This document shows positions 36,762 to 46,000 of a DNA stretch of 64,000 nt, piece by piece (position 1 is the stretch's first letter; each line of letters opens with the position of its first letter). The notes below the pieces were generated by a model. That model was not told where the DNA came from and searched no databases. It saw only the letters and a program-made list of their open reading frames with translations. The stretch is from an uncultured Pelagibacteraceae bacterium. GTDB taxonomy: Bacteria > Pseudomonadota > Alphaproteobacteria > Pelagibacterales > Pelagibacteraceae. Location: NCBI GenBank assembly GCA_902594335.1, contig CACJLY010000004.1:1-64000 (forward strand). The letters are read 5' to 3'. Position numbers and translations under genes: made by a program.

Positions 36762-37313
36762 TTATTCCTTCTGTTTTCTCTCTCTCTTTATTCTTCTGTC
36801 AGCTTTTTCTAAAGCTTCAACAAGATCTTTTTGAGTAAATAAACCCATTGCTACTGGATCTTTTGCGTTTAAGTTATTAAAGTTCCAATAGGTCTTATTC
36901 CTTATAGCAGATGCAGAATTTTTTGTTATCCCTACAAGTTTTGCAATTTGGGAATCTTTCAATATTGAATGTTGTTTTAATAACCATAATGCTGAATCAG
37001 GTTTATCTTGACGTTTTGAAAGTGGAATATATTTTTTTAGTTTTTTTTCACCGCCCTCAATTTTGATATCATTTATTTTTAGGACCAATGGTCTATTTGA
37101 ATCACTCATAGATAATTTTATTTCTTCCTTAGTTAGCTGACCTGAAATTATTGGATTATAACCAACTATACCTTTTGCAACTTCACCGTCTGCAATTCCT
37201 TGAACTTCGACTTCATGTAGTTTACAAAATTCTGCAATTTGTTTAAAGGTAAGAGATGTATTTTCTACTAACCATACAGCTGTAGCCATTGGCATTAAGG
37301 GTGCTTGACTCAT
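36762..37313 (-). CDS. trcR: Cell-cycle transcriptional regulator TrcR (DUF1013)
   Basis: Alphaproteobacterial DUF1013 protein of 183 aa. PLMPMATAVWLVENTSLTFKQIAEFC (in pieces MPMATAVWLV and TFKQIAEFC) and VGITKNSASAIRNKTYWN form helix-turn-helix-like parts, and PVAMGLFTQKDLVEAL ends the domain. TrcR is a conserved regulator described in alphaproteobacterial cell-cycle control. The ATG overlaps the rpmE stop by one base (TAATG), coupling it to ribosomal protein L31. Confidence 0.9.
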   Translation of the reverse strand: MSQAPLMPMATAVWLVENTSLTFKQIAEFCKLHEVEVQGIADGEVAKGIVGYNPIISGQLTKEEIKLSMSDSNRPLVLKINDIKIEGGEKKLKKYIPLSKRQDKPDSALWLLKQHSILKDSQIAKLVGITKNSASAIRNKTYWNFNNLNAKDPVAMGLFTQKDLVEALEKADRRIKRERKQKE

Positions 37314-37543
37314 TATTCTTTATTTTCTGATCTGAAATTTTGAAATTTTTTGTTAAATTTGCTTACTCTACCTTTATCTAAAATTCTTTGTTTCCCACCA
37401 GTCCAAGCAGAATGTGATATTGGGTCAATTTCAAGTTTTAATATATCACCTTCAGATCCCCAAGTTGATCTAGTCTTAAATTTAGATCCATCAGTCATTT
37501 CAACTGTTATTTGATGGTATTTAGGATGTATATTTTTTTTCAT
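37313..37543 (-). CDS. rpmE: Ribosomal protein bL31, cysteine-free form
   Basis: 76 aa beginning [10 protein letters not shown] with MTDGSKF and the [13 protein letters not shown] segment typical of bL31. It has no cysteine, so the zinc ribbon is absent, which is normal in alphaproteobacteria. First gene of an rpmE-trcR minus-strand pair. Confidence 0.95.
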   Translation of the reverse strand: MKKNIHPKYHQITVEMTDGSKFKTRSTWGSEGDILKLEIDPISHSAWTGGKQRILDKGRVSKFNKKFQNFRSENKE

Positions 37544-37576
37544 GCGATCTTATAACAAAAAAAAAAATTAAAACAA

Positions 37577-38317
37577 TTAAAACTTATAAGTCTCTTTAAG
37601 CATTAAATCATGCATAACACCGTTTGAAGCTCTGAGATGAATATCTTTAAAGTCATCTTTTTTCAACTCGTTTACTTTTCCACCAGCCTCCTGAACAATT
37701 ATAACCCCAGCGGCTATATCCCATAAATTTATCTTATTGTGAAAAAATCCATCATATTTTCCTGCACCAACATATGCAAGATCTAATGCTGCACACCCTG
37801 TATGCCTAACATTCAAAGAGGTGAATTTTGCACCATCATGACTTGTTGCAAATAAACAATTATCAATCCTATTTCTTTTCGAAACTCTTATTCTACGATT
37901 ATTATGGTAAGATCCATTATTTTTCTCAGAATAAAAAATATCATTTTTAATAGGATCAAAAATAACTCCAGATATAATGTCATCGTTCATTTTTAATGCA
38001 AGAGATATTGCAAAATGAGGTATTCCATGTAAAAAATTGTTAGTTCCATCGATTGGATCTATAACCCAGAAAAATTCTTCATTTGCATTCTTTATTGTGC
38101 CAGTCTCTTCAGTTATAAAAGAATAATTTTTTTTATTCTTACTTAATTCATCAATCAAAATATCTTCTACTTTTTTATCAGTTTTAGTAACAAAATCTCT
38201 AGGACCCTTTTTAAAAATTTGTAAATTTTCTACCTCACCAAAATCTCTTATAATTGTTTTGGAAGCTTTTTCACAAGCACTTATCATTATATTTAAATTA
38301 TGAGAGATTGAGTTCAT
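37577..38317 (-). CDS. suhB: Inositol monophosphatase family protein (SuhB-like)
   Basis: 246-aa Mg/Li-type phosphatase. EET followed by DPIDGTNNFLHG and the C-terminal WDIAAGVIIVQEAGG form the metal sites. It dephosphorylates inositol or related sugar phosphates; the E. coli SuhB also influences rRNA antitermination. In alphaproteobacteria suhB commonly sits between efp and rpmE, as here. It begins 5 nt after efp on the same strand. Confidence 0.92.
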   Translation of the reverse strand: MNSISHNLNIMISACEKASKTIIRDFGEVENLQIFKKGPRDFVTKTDKKVEDILIDELSKNKKNYSFITEETGTIKNANEEFFWVIDPIDGTNNFLHGIPHFAISLALKMNDDIISGVIFDPIKNDIFYSEKNNGSYHNNRRIRVSKRNRIDNCLFATSHDGAKFTSLNVRHTGCAALDLAYVGAGKYDGFFHNKINLWDIAAGVIIVQEAGGKVNELKKDDFKDIHLRASNGVMHDLMLKETYKF

Positions 38318-38322
38318 GAGAT

Positions 38323-38883
38323 TTATATTTTTTTTATGTATTCAAGATTTCTGGTGTCCAACAGAATTTCATCACCCTCTTCAATAAAAGTGGGTATTTG
38401 TATTTTAAATCCATTGTCAAGAATCGCAGGTTTATATGATGAGGATACCGTCTGACCTTTTAATGCAACATCAGTAATATCTATTTTGCATTTTATTTGA
38501 TTTGGTAATTCAATTGAAATAGGGCTGTCATTATAAAAACTAACTGAAACATTTAAATTTTCAGTAAGTAATTTTCCTTTCTCACCAACAATACTCTTAT
38601 CTATTTCTATTTGATCAAATGATTTTGGGTTTATGAAGAAATATTTATTTTCATCATCATAAATGTATTGAAAATTTATCTCCTCAACAGAGGCTTTCTC
38701 AACTGTTTCATTAGATCTAAACCTTTCATTTAACTTAGTACTTTTTAAAACACTTTTCATTTCAACTTGAGCAAAAGCACCGCCTTTTCCTGGCTTTACA
38801 TGCTGAGTTTTAAGTACTTGCCATAAGTCACTTCTGTGTTCTAAAAGCATCCCAACTCTTATTTCACCAGCATTAATTTTCAT
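38323..38883 (-). CDS. efp: Elongation factor P
   Basis: 186 aa with three OB/KOW-like domains. HVKPGKGGAF holds the lysine (near residue 34) at the tip of domain I that is modified in many bacteria, and the C-terminal IQIPTFIEEGDEILLDTR is diagnostic. It relieves ribosome stalling at polyproline. ATGA overlap with thiE. No epmA/epmB modification gene is visible in the window. Confidence 0.96.
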   Translation of the reverse strand: MKINAGEIRVGMLLEHRSDLWQVLKTQHVKPGKGGAFAQVEMKSVLKSTKLNERFRSNETVEKASVEEINFQYIYDDENKYFFINPKSFDQIEIDKSIVGEKGKLLTENLNVSVSFYNDSPISIELPNQIKCKIDITDVALKGQTVSSSYKPAILDNGFKIQIPTFIEEGDEILLDTRNLEYIKKI

Positions 38884-39494
38884 ATTAGTCTCTCTATAGC
38901 TTCGCTTGGTTTATATTTTTTATTATTCCAAACGTAGCCTGAAATAGCTAAAAAATTAGCTTTGTTCAACAATAGTTTTTTATAGTTTTTAAAATTTACC
39001 CCTCCAATTGCTACCAATGGGATTTTAGTCAGCTTATTTGCTTTTATTAAAATATTAATATTTGCTTTATATTTAACTTTTTTTGTCTTAGTAGAAAAAA
39101 ATGCTCCAAATGCTAGATAACTTGCCTTATCTTTAATCGCAAGTTTCGCTAATTTAATAGAATTATGACATGTGACACCTATAATCTTTTTCCCTAATAT
39201 TTTTTTTGCTTCTTTTATGTCCATATCCTTTTGACCCAAATGACATCCATCAGCATTCAGTTTTTTTGCAAGCCTCGGATCGTCATTTACTAAAAATTTT
39301 ACTCTTTTTTCTCTACATATTGTTTTAATTTTATTTCCAATCAAAATTTTTTGTTTTAGAGATTGTTTTTTTAATCTTAATTGGAAAAAACTCACGCTAT
39401 TGGTATCTAAAACTAATTTTAACTGTTTATAGAAGTCTTTTCTTATTATATTTGGTGAAATAAGATAAATAAATTTTTTTTTATTTATTTTCAA
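38880..39494 (-). CDS. thiE: Thiamine-phosphate synthase
   Basis: Couples HMP-PP with the thiazole phosphate to make thiamine phosphate. 204-aa TIM barrel: FQLRLK, LVNDDPRLA, GCHLGQKDMD, VTCHN and PLVAIGGVN match the family; the GPIFPTxTK motif is altered to GAFFSTKTK. It overlaps the aldolase gene by 14 nt. thiD is encoded at 58705; thiC and thiG are not in the window, in keeping with the known need of SAR11 for thiamine precursors. Confidence 0.88.
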   Translation of the reverse strand: MKINKKKFIYLISPNIIRKDFYKQLKLVLDTNSVSFFQLRLKKQSLKQKILIGNKIKTICREKRVKFLVNDDPRLAKKLNADGCHLGQKDMDIKEAKKILGKKIIGVTCHNSIKLAKLAIKDKASYLAFGAFFSTKTKKVKYKANINILIKANKLTKIPLVAIGGVNFKNYKKLLLNKANFLAISGYVWNNKKYKPSEAIERLI

Positions 39495-40491
39495 GCCTGT
39501 TAGTCCATTTACCTTTAGCAGCTAGATAACACATTTTAGCTCTATGATTAAAAATATTTTGAGCTGCCATAGTATTTTTAATATTTTTTGACCAAACCGC
39601 CAAAGCACTTTGTTGCAGGGCTCTGCCGTATGAAAAAGTCATTATGAAATTAGTATCGTTATTTTTGTTGATTAAATTTAAATTTTCTGTAGCCTCTATT
39701 TCTGATTGACCTCCAGATAAAAAAGCAATTCCAGGAACTTCACTTGGAACAGAATTTTTTAGACATTCAAGTGTTTTTAGAGAAACTTCTTCATTAGATA
39801 TTTTAACTTTTGCTTGTGCCCCAGCTAAAATCATATTTGGTTTTAAAATAATTCCAGATAGATCAACTTTACTCAATATTAATTCTTCAAAACATTTCTT
39901 AATTACTTCTGATGTCTTTTTCAAACAAAGATCAGCAGAATGATCTCCATCCATTAATACCTCTGGTTCGACTATTGGAACCATTTTACTTTCTTGGACT
40001 AGAGCAGAATAGCGTGCAAGAGCATGAGCATTACTATTAATTGCTAACTTACTCGGATATTTATTACTTATATTATAAATTGCTCTCCATTTTGTAAATC
40101 GTGCACCAAGCTTATAATAATTTTTTAATCTTTCTCTAAGTCCATCTAAGCCCTCAGTTATTTTTTCTTCTGAGGAGCTTGCTAAATCTTTTGCACCCAT
40201 ATCAACTTTAATCCCAGGTAATGCGCCTGAGGAAGAAATTAAATCTGGGATTGATTTTCCAAAACTTGTTGTTTGTTTTATTGTTTCATCATAAAGAATC
40301 ACACCACCTATATATTCATTCATACTTTCAGAAGAAAAGAGTGTTTCTCTGAAAGAAAGTCTATTTTCTGGTGTCGAGGGCACATCTACTGCTTCAAGTC
40401 TTTTTGTCATAGTCCCATTGCTTTCATCTGCCGCTAAGATACCTTTGCCACCTGAGATTATTTTAAGCACAATTTTATTAAGTTCAGACAT
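39481..40491 (-). CDS. fda: Fructose-bisphosphate aldolase, class I
   Basis: 336-aa Schiff-base aldolase of the eukaryote-like class I family: GILAADESNGTMTKRL near residues 16-31, the ALARYSALVQ segment, VPIVEPEVL, and IILKPNMILAG with the catalytic lysine. Cleaves or makes fructose 1,6-bisphosphate. It lies directly after pgk (1 nt gap), so tkt-gap-pgk-fda form one minus-strand central-carbon unit. Confidence 0.94.
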   Translation of the reverse strand: MSELNKIVLKIISGGKGILAADESNGTMTKRLEAVDVPSTPENRLSFRETLFSSESMNEYIGGVILYDETIKQTTSFGKSIPDLISSSGALPGIKVDMGAKDLASSSEEKITEGLDGLRERLKNYYKLGARFTKWRAIYNISNKYPSKLAINSNAHALARYSALVQESKMVPIVEPEVLMDGDHSADLCLKKTSEVIKKCFEELILSKVDLSGIILKPNMILAGAQAKVKISNEEVSLKTLECLKNSVPSEVPGIAFLSGGQSEIEATENLNLINKNNDTNFIMTFSYGRALQQSALAVWSKNIKNTMAAQNIFNHRAKMCYLAAKGKWTNRLENK

Positions 40492-40492
40492 A

Positions 40493-41671
40493 TCAATTTA
40501 AAGCGGTTATACCAGGTAGCTTTTTGCCTTCAAGATATTCTAAAAAAGCTCCACCTGCGGTTGAAACAAAATTAAAATTACCAACAAGTTTTAATTTATT
40601 TAATAATGAAACGGTATCTCCACCACCTACAACAGAAAAAATTTTGTTTGATTTGTTATTTTCAATTATTTTTTTTGCTATTTTAATACTTCCATTAGCA
40701 AAATTTGGATTTTCAAAATACCCAGCTGGTCCATTCCATAATAATGTTTTACTATTGTCAATTAAATTTATTATTTTCTTAACTGTTTTTGGACCAATAT
40801 CTAAAATCATCTCATCAGGTAAGATTTGATCTAATTCTTTATTAATAGAAGACCCATTAAAATCTTTAGATACAAGAACGTCCTCAGGATAAATTATTTT
40901 ACATTTTTTTTTTTTTGAAAGTGACAAAATTTCTTCAATTATTTCATCACAATTTTTTTCTTTTATCGATTTTCCAATGTTATTTCCAAAATATTCAATA
41001 AAATTATTGGCCATACCTCCAACAATTATAATGTTATTAAACCTTGGTATTAAATTTTTAATAATATTTATTTTAGTAGAAATTTTAGATCCCCCAATTA
41101 TGCATGTTATTGGTTTTGTTATCTCAGTTGTAATTTTATTAAGAGCGGTCATTTCTAAATCGAGTTGGAGTCCAGAGAAAGAGGGTAAAAACTTAGAAAT
41201 TTGTTGAATTGATGCATGTGCTCGATGAGAACAGGAAAAAGCATCATTTACGTAAATATCCCCAAAACCTGCAAGATGTTTTGCAAATTTAAAATCATTT
41301 TTTTCCTCCTCAGCATAAAACCTAATATTTTCTAAAATAAAAATTTCTTCATCAAATTTTTCAAAGAATTCTTTATTTTTTATTTCATAAATGTTTTTTG
41401 TGATTAGCTTTACACTTGTATTAAGTTTTTTTTTTAAATCTTCACCTATTGGTTTTAAAGAAAGCTTTTTTATTGTTTTTCCTTTTGGCCTTCCCACATG
41501 TGATAAAATTATTATTTTAGTTTTTTGTTGTATTAAAAAATTTAAAGTAGGGAGTATTTTATCAATTCTAGTTGAGTCAATTATTTTTCCATTTTCTAAA
41601 GGGACATTCAGGTCTAATCTTAATAATATTTTTTTTCTTTTAAGATTTTTTTCATTTAAAATACTTTTCAT
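40493..41671 (-). CDS. pgk: Phosphoglycerate kinase
   Basis: 392 aa, normal length. LRLDLNVPLENG at the N-terminus, SHVGRPKG, CSHRAHAS and the C-terminal VVGGGDTVSLL nucleotide loop and FVSTAGGAFLEYL are all present. Works with GAPDH in lower glycolysis/gluconeogenesis. A 13-T run at 40904-40916 (plus strand) encodes four lysines and the frame is intact. Confidence 0.97.
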   Translation of the reverse strand: MKSILNEKNLKRKKILLRLDLNVPLENGKIIDSTRIDKILPTLNFLIQQKTKIIILSHVGRPKGKTIKKLSLKPIGEDLKKKLNTSVKLITKNIYEIKNKEFFEKFDEEIFILENIRFYAEEEKNDFKFAKHLAGFGDIYVNDAFSCSHRAHASIQQISKFLPSFSGLQLDLEMTALNKITTEITKPITCIIGGSKISTKINIIKNLIPRFNNIIIVGGMANNFIEYFGNNIGKSIKEKNCDEIIEEILSLSKKKKCKIIYPEDVLVSKDFNGSSINKELDQILPDEMILDIGPKTVKKIINLIDNSKTLLWNGPAGYFENPNFANGSIKIAKKIIENNKSNKIFSVVGGGDTVSLLNKLKLVGNFNFVSTAGGAFLEYLEGKKLPGITALN

Positions 41672-41682
41672 TTAGAGATTTT

Positions 41683-42678
41683 CTACAAATTCTCTGCTAT
41701 ATCGCACATTCTGTTTGAAAAACCCCATTCATTATCATACCAAGCTGAGATTTTACCCATGTTAGTTCCAACCACATTTGTTAAAGAAGCATCAATAATT
41801 GCAGATGCAGAACGGTGATTAAAATCAATAGAAACTAATTTTTCGTGCGTGACCTCTAAAATTTTATTCAATTCATTTTTAGAGGCAGATTCAAATACCT
41901 CATTAATTTTTTTTATATCAATTTCTTTTTTCGTACAGAATACCAACTCGACAAGCGATACATTAGGCGTAGGCACTCTCATTGCAACTCCTTCTAATTT
42001 CCCTTTTAGGCTTGGAATTATTTCTCCTATTGCTTTTGATGCCCCTGTTGAAGTCGGAACTATTGATTGGCCCGCAGCCCTTGCTCTTCTTGGATCTTTA
42101 TGGGAATTGTCCAAAATTCTTTGATCACTAGTAAATGCATGAATAGTAGTCATAAAACCCTTTTCAATCTCAAAATGATTATGAAGAACATTAACAACTG
42201 GCGCTAAGCAATTAGTTGTACATGAAGCAGCAGAGATTATTTTATCATCCTTCGATATAATTTTTTCATTTACACCAAACACTATTGTTTTATCAGCATT
42301 TTTACATGGAGCAGAAACAATTACTTTTTTCGCTCCATTTTTGATGTGTGCGAGTAATTTTTCTTTTGAATTAAATTTACCTGTACACTCAAACACATAA
42401 TCAACATCATATTTTTTCCAATTAATATTTTCTATTTTACTTTCTTGTGAAAATGTAATTTTATTTTCATTAATTATTAATTCATTTTCATCAAATTTTA
42501 ATTCCGCATTAAATTTACCATGAACAGAGTCGTATTTTATTAGTTTACAAGTATCTTCAGCATTAGATCTATTGTTTATATGTTGAATTTTTAAATTTCT
42601 GTTTTGAGTCTCGATAATTGATCTAACTATCATGCGACCAATTCTGCCCATCCCATTAATTCCAATTTTAATAGTCAT
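41683..42678 (-). CDS. gap: Glyceraldehyde-3-phosphate dehydrogenase, type I
   Basis: About 331 aa. GINGMGRIGRM NAD motif, SAASCTTNCLAP with the catalytic cysteine, and AWYDNEWGFSNRM near the end. The frame is open 36 nt further upstream, but ATG at 42678 puts the Rossmann motif at the usual distance; that start overlaps the transketolase stop by 11 nt. Confidence 0.96.
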   Translation of the reverse strand: MTIKIGINGMGRIGRMIVRSIIETQNRNLKIQHINNRSNAEDTCKLIKYDSVHGKFNAELKFDENELIINENKITFSQESKIENINWKKYDVDYVFECTGKFNSKEKLLAHIKNGAKKVIVSAPCKNADKTIVFGVNEKIISKDDKIISAASCTTNCLAPVVNVLHNHFEIEKGFMTTIHAFTSDQRILDNSHKDPRRARAAGQSIVPTSTGASKAIGEIIPSLKGKLEGVAMRVPTPNVSLVELVFCTKKEIDIKKINEVFESASKNELNKILEVTHEKLVSIDFNHRSASAIIDASLTNVVGTNMGKISAWYDNEWGFSNRMCDIAENL

Positions 42679-44638
42679 TCCAGTTTTTAAGTAATTTCTT
42701 TGATTTATTTGCAATATTTGATGGTATTAATCCAAAATATTTATAAATATCTTTATAAGGAGCACTTTTCCCAAAAACATCAATTCCAAAAGTCATTCCA
42801 TGATCACCTACATATTTTTTCCAACAATCACTTGATCCAGCTTCAATTGAAATTTTCAATTTTGTTTCTTTTAAAATTTTATCTTTATATTTATTTGATT
42901 GTAAGTCAAAAAGCTCCATACATGGCACTGATATAACTTTTGAGTATATCTTATCTTTGGCTAATTTATGGCTAGTCTCTATAGCTAAGTTTACTTCAGA
43001 ACCACTTGCTAAAATTGTTAGTTTAACTTTTTTGCTCGTTCTTAAAACCTCATAAGCTCCCAAAGCGCATTTATTCGTTTTTGAGTATTTATTTCTAATG
43101 GGATTAAGGTTTTGTCTAGTTAAGGATAGAATGCTTGGTGTTTTAAAACTCCCTAAAGCTTGCTCCCAACATTCAATAGTTTCTAATCTATCTGCAGGTC
43201 TAAAAATATTAAGGTTAGGTATTGACCTTAATCCAGATAATTGTTCAATAGGTTGGTGTGTTGGCCCATCCTCTCCAAGACCAATAGAGTCATGTGTCAT
43301 TACATATATAACCTGTCGTTCCATCATAGCTGCTAATCTTATTGATGGCTTACAATAATCTGAAAAAATTAAAAAAGTTCCTCCGTAAGGTATTATTTTA
43401 CTATGCAAGGCTAATCCATTCATAATTCCACACATGGCATGTTCTCTTACTCCATAATGGATATAATTTCCGTTAAAATTCCCTGGTGTAATTATATCAT
43501 GATTTTTTGTCTTAGTGTTATTTGATCCAGCGAGGTCTGCTGATCCACCAATAAGAGTATTACTTTTTTTAACAAGAGAGCCAATAATTGACTCTGAGGA
43601 TTTTCTTGAAGCGAGAATCTTAGCTTCTTTTAAAGCTATTTTTTTCTCTTTTAAAGCAGACCTTATAAAATCATTTTTGAAAAATTTATTTATTTTATTT
43701 TTTTTCTTTTTATAAATCTTGTTCCATTTGTATTCAATTTTTTCTCCCTTTCTCCCAATCTCTCTCCAAAGCTCTAATATATTTTTTGGAATTTGAAAAG
43801 ATTTATAATTCCATCCTAATTCTCTACGCACCAATTCAATCTCCTCAACGCCTAGTGGGCTTCCATGCGAAGAAGCCTTTCCAGATTTATTAGGTGATCC
43901 ATAACCAATTTTAGTCTTACAGGAAATAACAGTTGGTTTTTTTGCATTTTGAACTTTTTTGAGAGCTTTTAATATTTCATTTTCTTTATGACCATTAATT
44001 TCTATGTAATCCCAGCCATAACCTTCAAATCTTTTTTTAAAATTATCCGAAACCGTTAAACTTGTTGGTCCATCAATAGAAATAGAATTATTATCAAACA
44101 ACATAATTAGATTCTTAAGTTTTAGATGGCCAGCCAAACTCATAGATTCGTGGCTAATACCTTCCATTAGACAACCATCACCTGCGATTACATAAGTTTT
44201 ATGATTTATAATATCTTTACCAATTTTTTTTTTCAAAATTTCTTCTGCTAATGCAAAACCAACTGCATTAGAAATTCCTTGACCTAAAGGACCTGTTGTT
44301 GTTTCAATGCCTGAGTTTTCGACATACTCGGGATGACCTGCACAAATAGAATCTATCTGTCTAAAATTCTTAATATCTTTTAATTTAACACTTTTATAAC
44401 CAGTTAAATAAAGCAAAGAGTAAAGTAACATTGATCCGTGACCAGCAGATAAAACGAATCTATCTCTATTTATCCAGCTTGGGTTTCTTGGATTAAACTT
44501 TAGAAAATATTTGAAAAGAATTGTAGAAACATCAGCCATTCCCATAGGCATACCGGGGTGTCCAGAATTAGCTTTTTGCACTGCATCCATTGAAAGAGCA
44601 CGTATAGAATTAGATAAGGTTTTATTTAGTTCTCTCAA
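42668..44638 (-). CDS. tkt: Transketolase
   Basis: Full-length ThDP enzyme (656 aa): SGHPGMPMG, GDGCLMEGISHE with the ThDP/Mg site, FDNNSISIDG, then the pyrimidine-domain YGVREHAM and HDSIGLGEDGPTHQP. Exchanges two-carbon units in the Calvin/pentose phosphate networks and can yield sedoheptulose 7-phosphate, the substrate for GmhA encoded at 30292. It heads the tkt-gap-pgk-fda unit and is divergent from the zapA locus. Confidence 0.97.
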   Translation of the reverse strand: MRELNKTLSNSIRALSMDAVQKANSGHPGMPMGMADVSTILFKYFLKFNPRNPSWINRDRFVLSAGHGSMLLYSLLYLTGYKSVKLKDIKNFRQIDSICAGHPEYVENSGIETTTGPLGQGISNAVGFALAEEILKKKIGKDIINHKTYVIAGDGCLMEGISHESMSLAGHLKLKNLIMLFDNNSISIDGPTSLTVSDNFKKRFEGYGWDYIEINGHKENEILKALKKVQNAKKPTVISCKTKIGYGSPNKSGKASSHGSPLGVEEIELVRRELGWNYKSFQIPKNILELWREIGRKGEKIEYKWNKIYKKKKNKINKFFKNDFIRSALKEKKIALKEAKILASRKSSESIIGSLVKKSNTLIGGSADLAGSNNTKTKNHDIITPGNFNGNYIHYGVREHAMCGIMNGLALHSKIIPYGGTFLIFSDYCKPSIRLAAMMERQVIYVMTHDSIGLGEDGPTHQPIEQLSGLRSIPNLNIFRPADRLETIECWEQALGSFKTPSILSLTRQNLNPIRNKYSKTNKCALGAYEVLRTSKKVKLTILASGSEVNLAIETSHKLAKDKIYSKVISVPCMELFDLQSNKYKDKILKETKLKISIEAGSSDCWKKYVGDHGMTFGIDVFGKSAPYKDIYKYFGLIPSNIANKSKKLLKNWNDY

Positions 44639-44691
44639 AAATTTATCCTTTGTAGACTTAGGTGAATCAATTTATTATTATAGATATATAT

Positions 44692-45015
44692 ATGAATTCA
44701 ATTAGTGAAAAAGAAAAAAAACTATTAGAAATTTTAGATAAATTAAAAAATCTAGAAAATATAAAACCAGATAAGATTTTGGAGTTAAAAAATTTAGAAA
44801 ACCAAAAAAATCAATTAGAAATTGAAAAAAAAGAAATAGAAGAAAGATACAATTCACTTCAACAAGAAAACGAGACACTTAAGCAGAAATTTGATAATTT
44901 TAAAACAAAGGAGATGGAGGAAAAAAAAAAAGAAGACCAATTTTCACAAAAAATTGATGAATTAAACCAAGAAACAGATAATTTGATGGATGAAATCGAT
45001 AAATGGCAAATGTAA
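44692..45015 (+). CDS. Small coiled-coil protein, ZauP-like by position
   Basis: About 107 aa and predicted almost entirely as charged heptad-type helix (rich in E, K, N, L; repeated leucines from residue 8 to 95). ATG at 44692 is preferred over the longer frame at 44662. It overlaps zapA by 13 nt. In Caulobacter a coiled-coil protein, ZauP, is encoded with ZapA and works with it at the Z-ring; an equivalent role is inferred from position and fold only. Confidence 0.6.
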   Translation: MNSISEKEKKLLEILDKLKNLENIKPDKILELKNLENQKNQLEIEKKEIEERYNSLQQENETLKQKFDNFKTKEMEEKKKEDQFSQKIDELNQETDNLMDEIDKWQM

Positions 45016-45449
45016 ATATTAAATTTAATGGTAAAGAATTTTTGTTATCTTGTGAAGACGGCCAAGAAGAACACTTAGAGGAATTAGCTTTATATTTAAA
45101 CGAGAAGTTTAGTAATCTTAAAAACTCTTTGGGAAACATAGGAGAAAGTAAGCTTTTACTTATAACATCTATTTCTGTATTAGATGAATATTACGAGACG
45201 AAAAAAAAAATAGATATTCAAAAAAAAGAAATAAATAAAATTACAGAGAAATTTAAAGAACTTAAATCACTAGTATATAATTACAGAGATTTAAAAGAAA
45301 TAGAGATTTCTGAATTAGGTAAAAACCAGGATAATCTAAAGAACGAAATCGAAAATAATCGTAACAATTACGAATCATTAGTTGATAAGGCCACACTTGA
45401 GTTAGAAAATTTTATTAAAAGAAATAATCCAGACTCCAAGATCCAGTAA
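45003..45449 (+). CDS. zapA: Cell division protein ZapA
   Basis: 148 aa: N-terminal ZapA domain with VNIKFNGKEFLLSCEDGQEEHL and LLITSISVLDEYYE, then a long coiled coil. It bundles FtsZ filaments. The C-terminal helix is longer than in E. coli ZapA (109 aa). Only 5 nt separate its stop from the 5-FCL start, so the 6S RNA gene often found here is absent. Confidence 0.85.
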   Translation: MANVNIKFNGKEFLLSCEDGQEEHLEELALYLNEKFSNLKNSLGNIGESKLLLITSISVLDEYYETKKKIDIQKKEINKITEKFKELKSLVYNYRDLKEIEISELGKNQDNLKNEIENNRNNYESLVDKATLELENFIKRNNPDSKIQ

Positions 45450-45454
45450 AAGAA

Positions 45455-46000
45455 GTGTCTAAGAAAATTTTAAGAAAAAATTTAATTAACGCTAGAAGAA
45501 AAAAATTTGTAGATCAGACTATATCTTTTGTTCGTTTTAAAAAAATATTAAAAAAATATAATTTAAAAAAAAAAATTAAAATTGGTGGTTATTATCCTGT
45601 AAATAGTGAGATTAGTTGTTTAGATGTTTTAGAAATTTTAGAAAAAAATAATTTTAAAATATCTTTGCCAATTACTAAGAAAAATAATAATATGGATTTT
45701 TACGAATGGTCTTTTCAAGATTCACTTAGAGTAAGTCAGCAAGGCATTCCTGAGCCAAATACTAAAAAAAAAGTTATTCCAGATGTTTTGATTGTGCCTC
45801 TCGTTGGATTTGATAGGTATAAATTTAGATTAGGATACGGTGGTGGATTTTATGATAGATATATTAGCAAAATTCTTAAATTTAAAAAAATTTTAACAGT
45901 GGGTTTTGCTTTTTCATTTCAAGAAATTTCAAAAATCCCTAGAAATAAATTTGATCAAAAGTTAGATTTTATTTTAACAGATAAAGAAATTATTAAATGA
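45455..46000 (+). CDS. fau: 5-formyltetrahydrofolate cyclo-ligase
   Basis: 181 aa; ATP-dependent return of 5-formyl-THF to the folate pool. GGYYPVNSEISC, LIVPLVGFD and LGYGGGFYDRYI are the family signature. GTG start at 45455 and ATGA overlap with the next gene. The zapA-fau pair is conserved in proteobacteria (ygfE-ygfA). Confidence 0.93.
   Translation: MSKKILRKNLINARRKKFVDQTISFVRFKKILKKYNLKKKIKIGGYYPVNSEISCLDVLEILEKNNFKISLPITKKNNNMDFYEWSFQDSLRVSQQGIPEPNTKKKVIPDVLIVPLVGFDRYKFRLGYGGGFYDRYISKILKFKKILTVGFAFSFQEISKIPRNKFDQKLDFILTDKEIIK

Noticed and set aside
31944..37543. Cysteine-free bL36 and bL31 as a special zinc-sparing adaptation
   Set aside because: Both forms are the usual ones in alphaproteobacteria.
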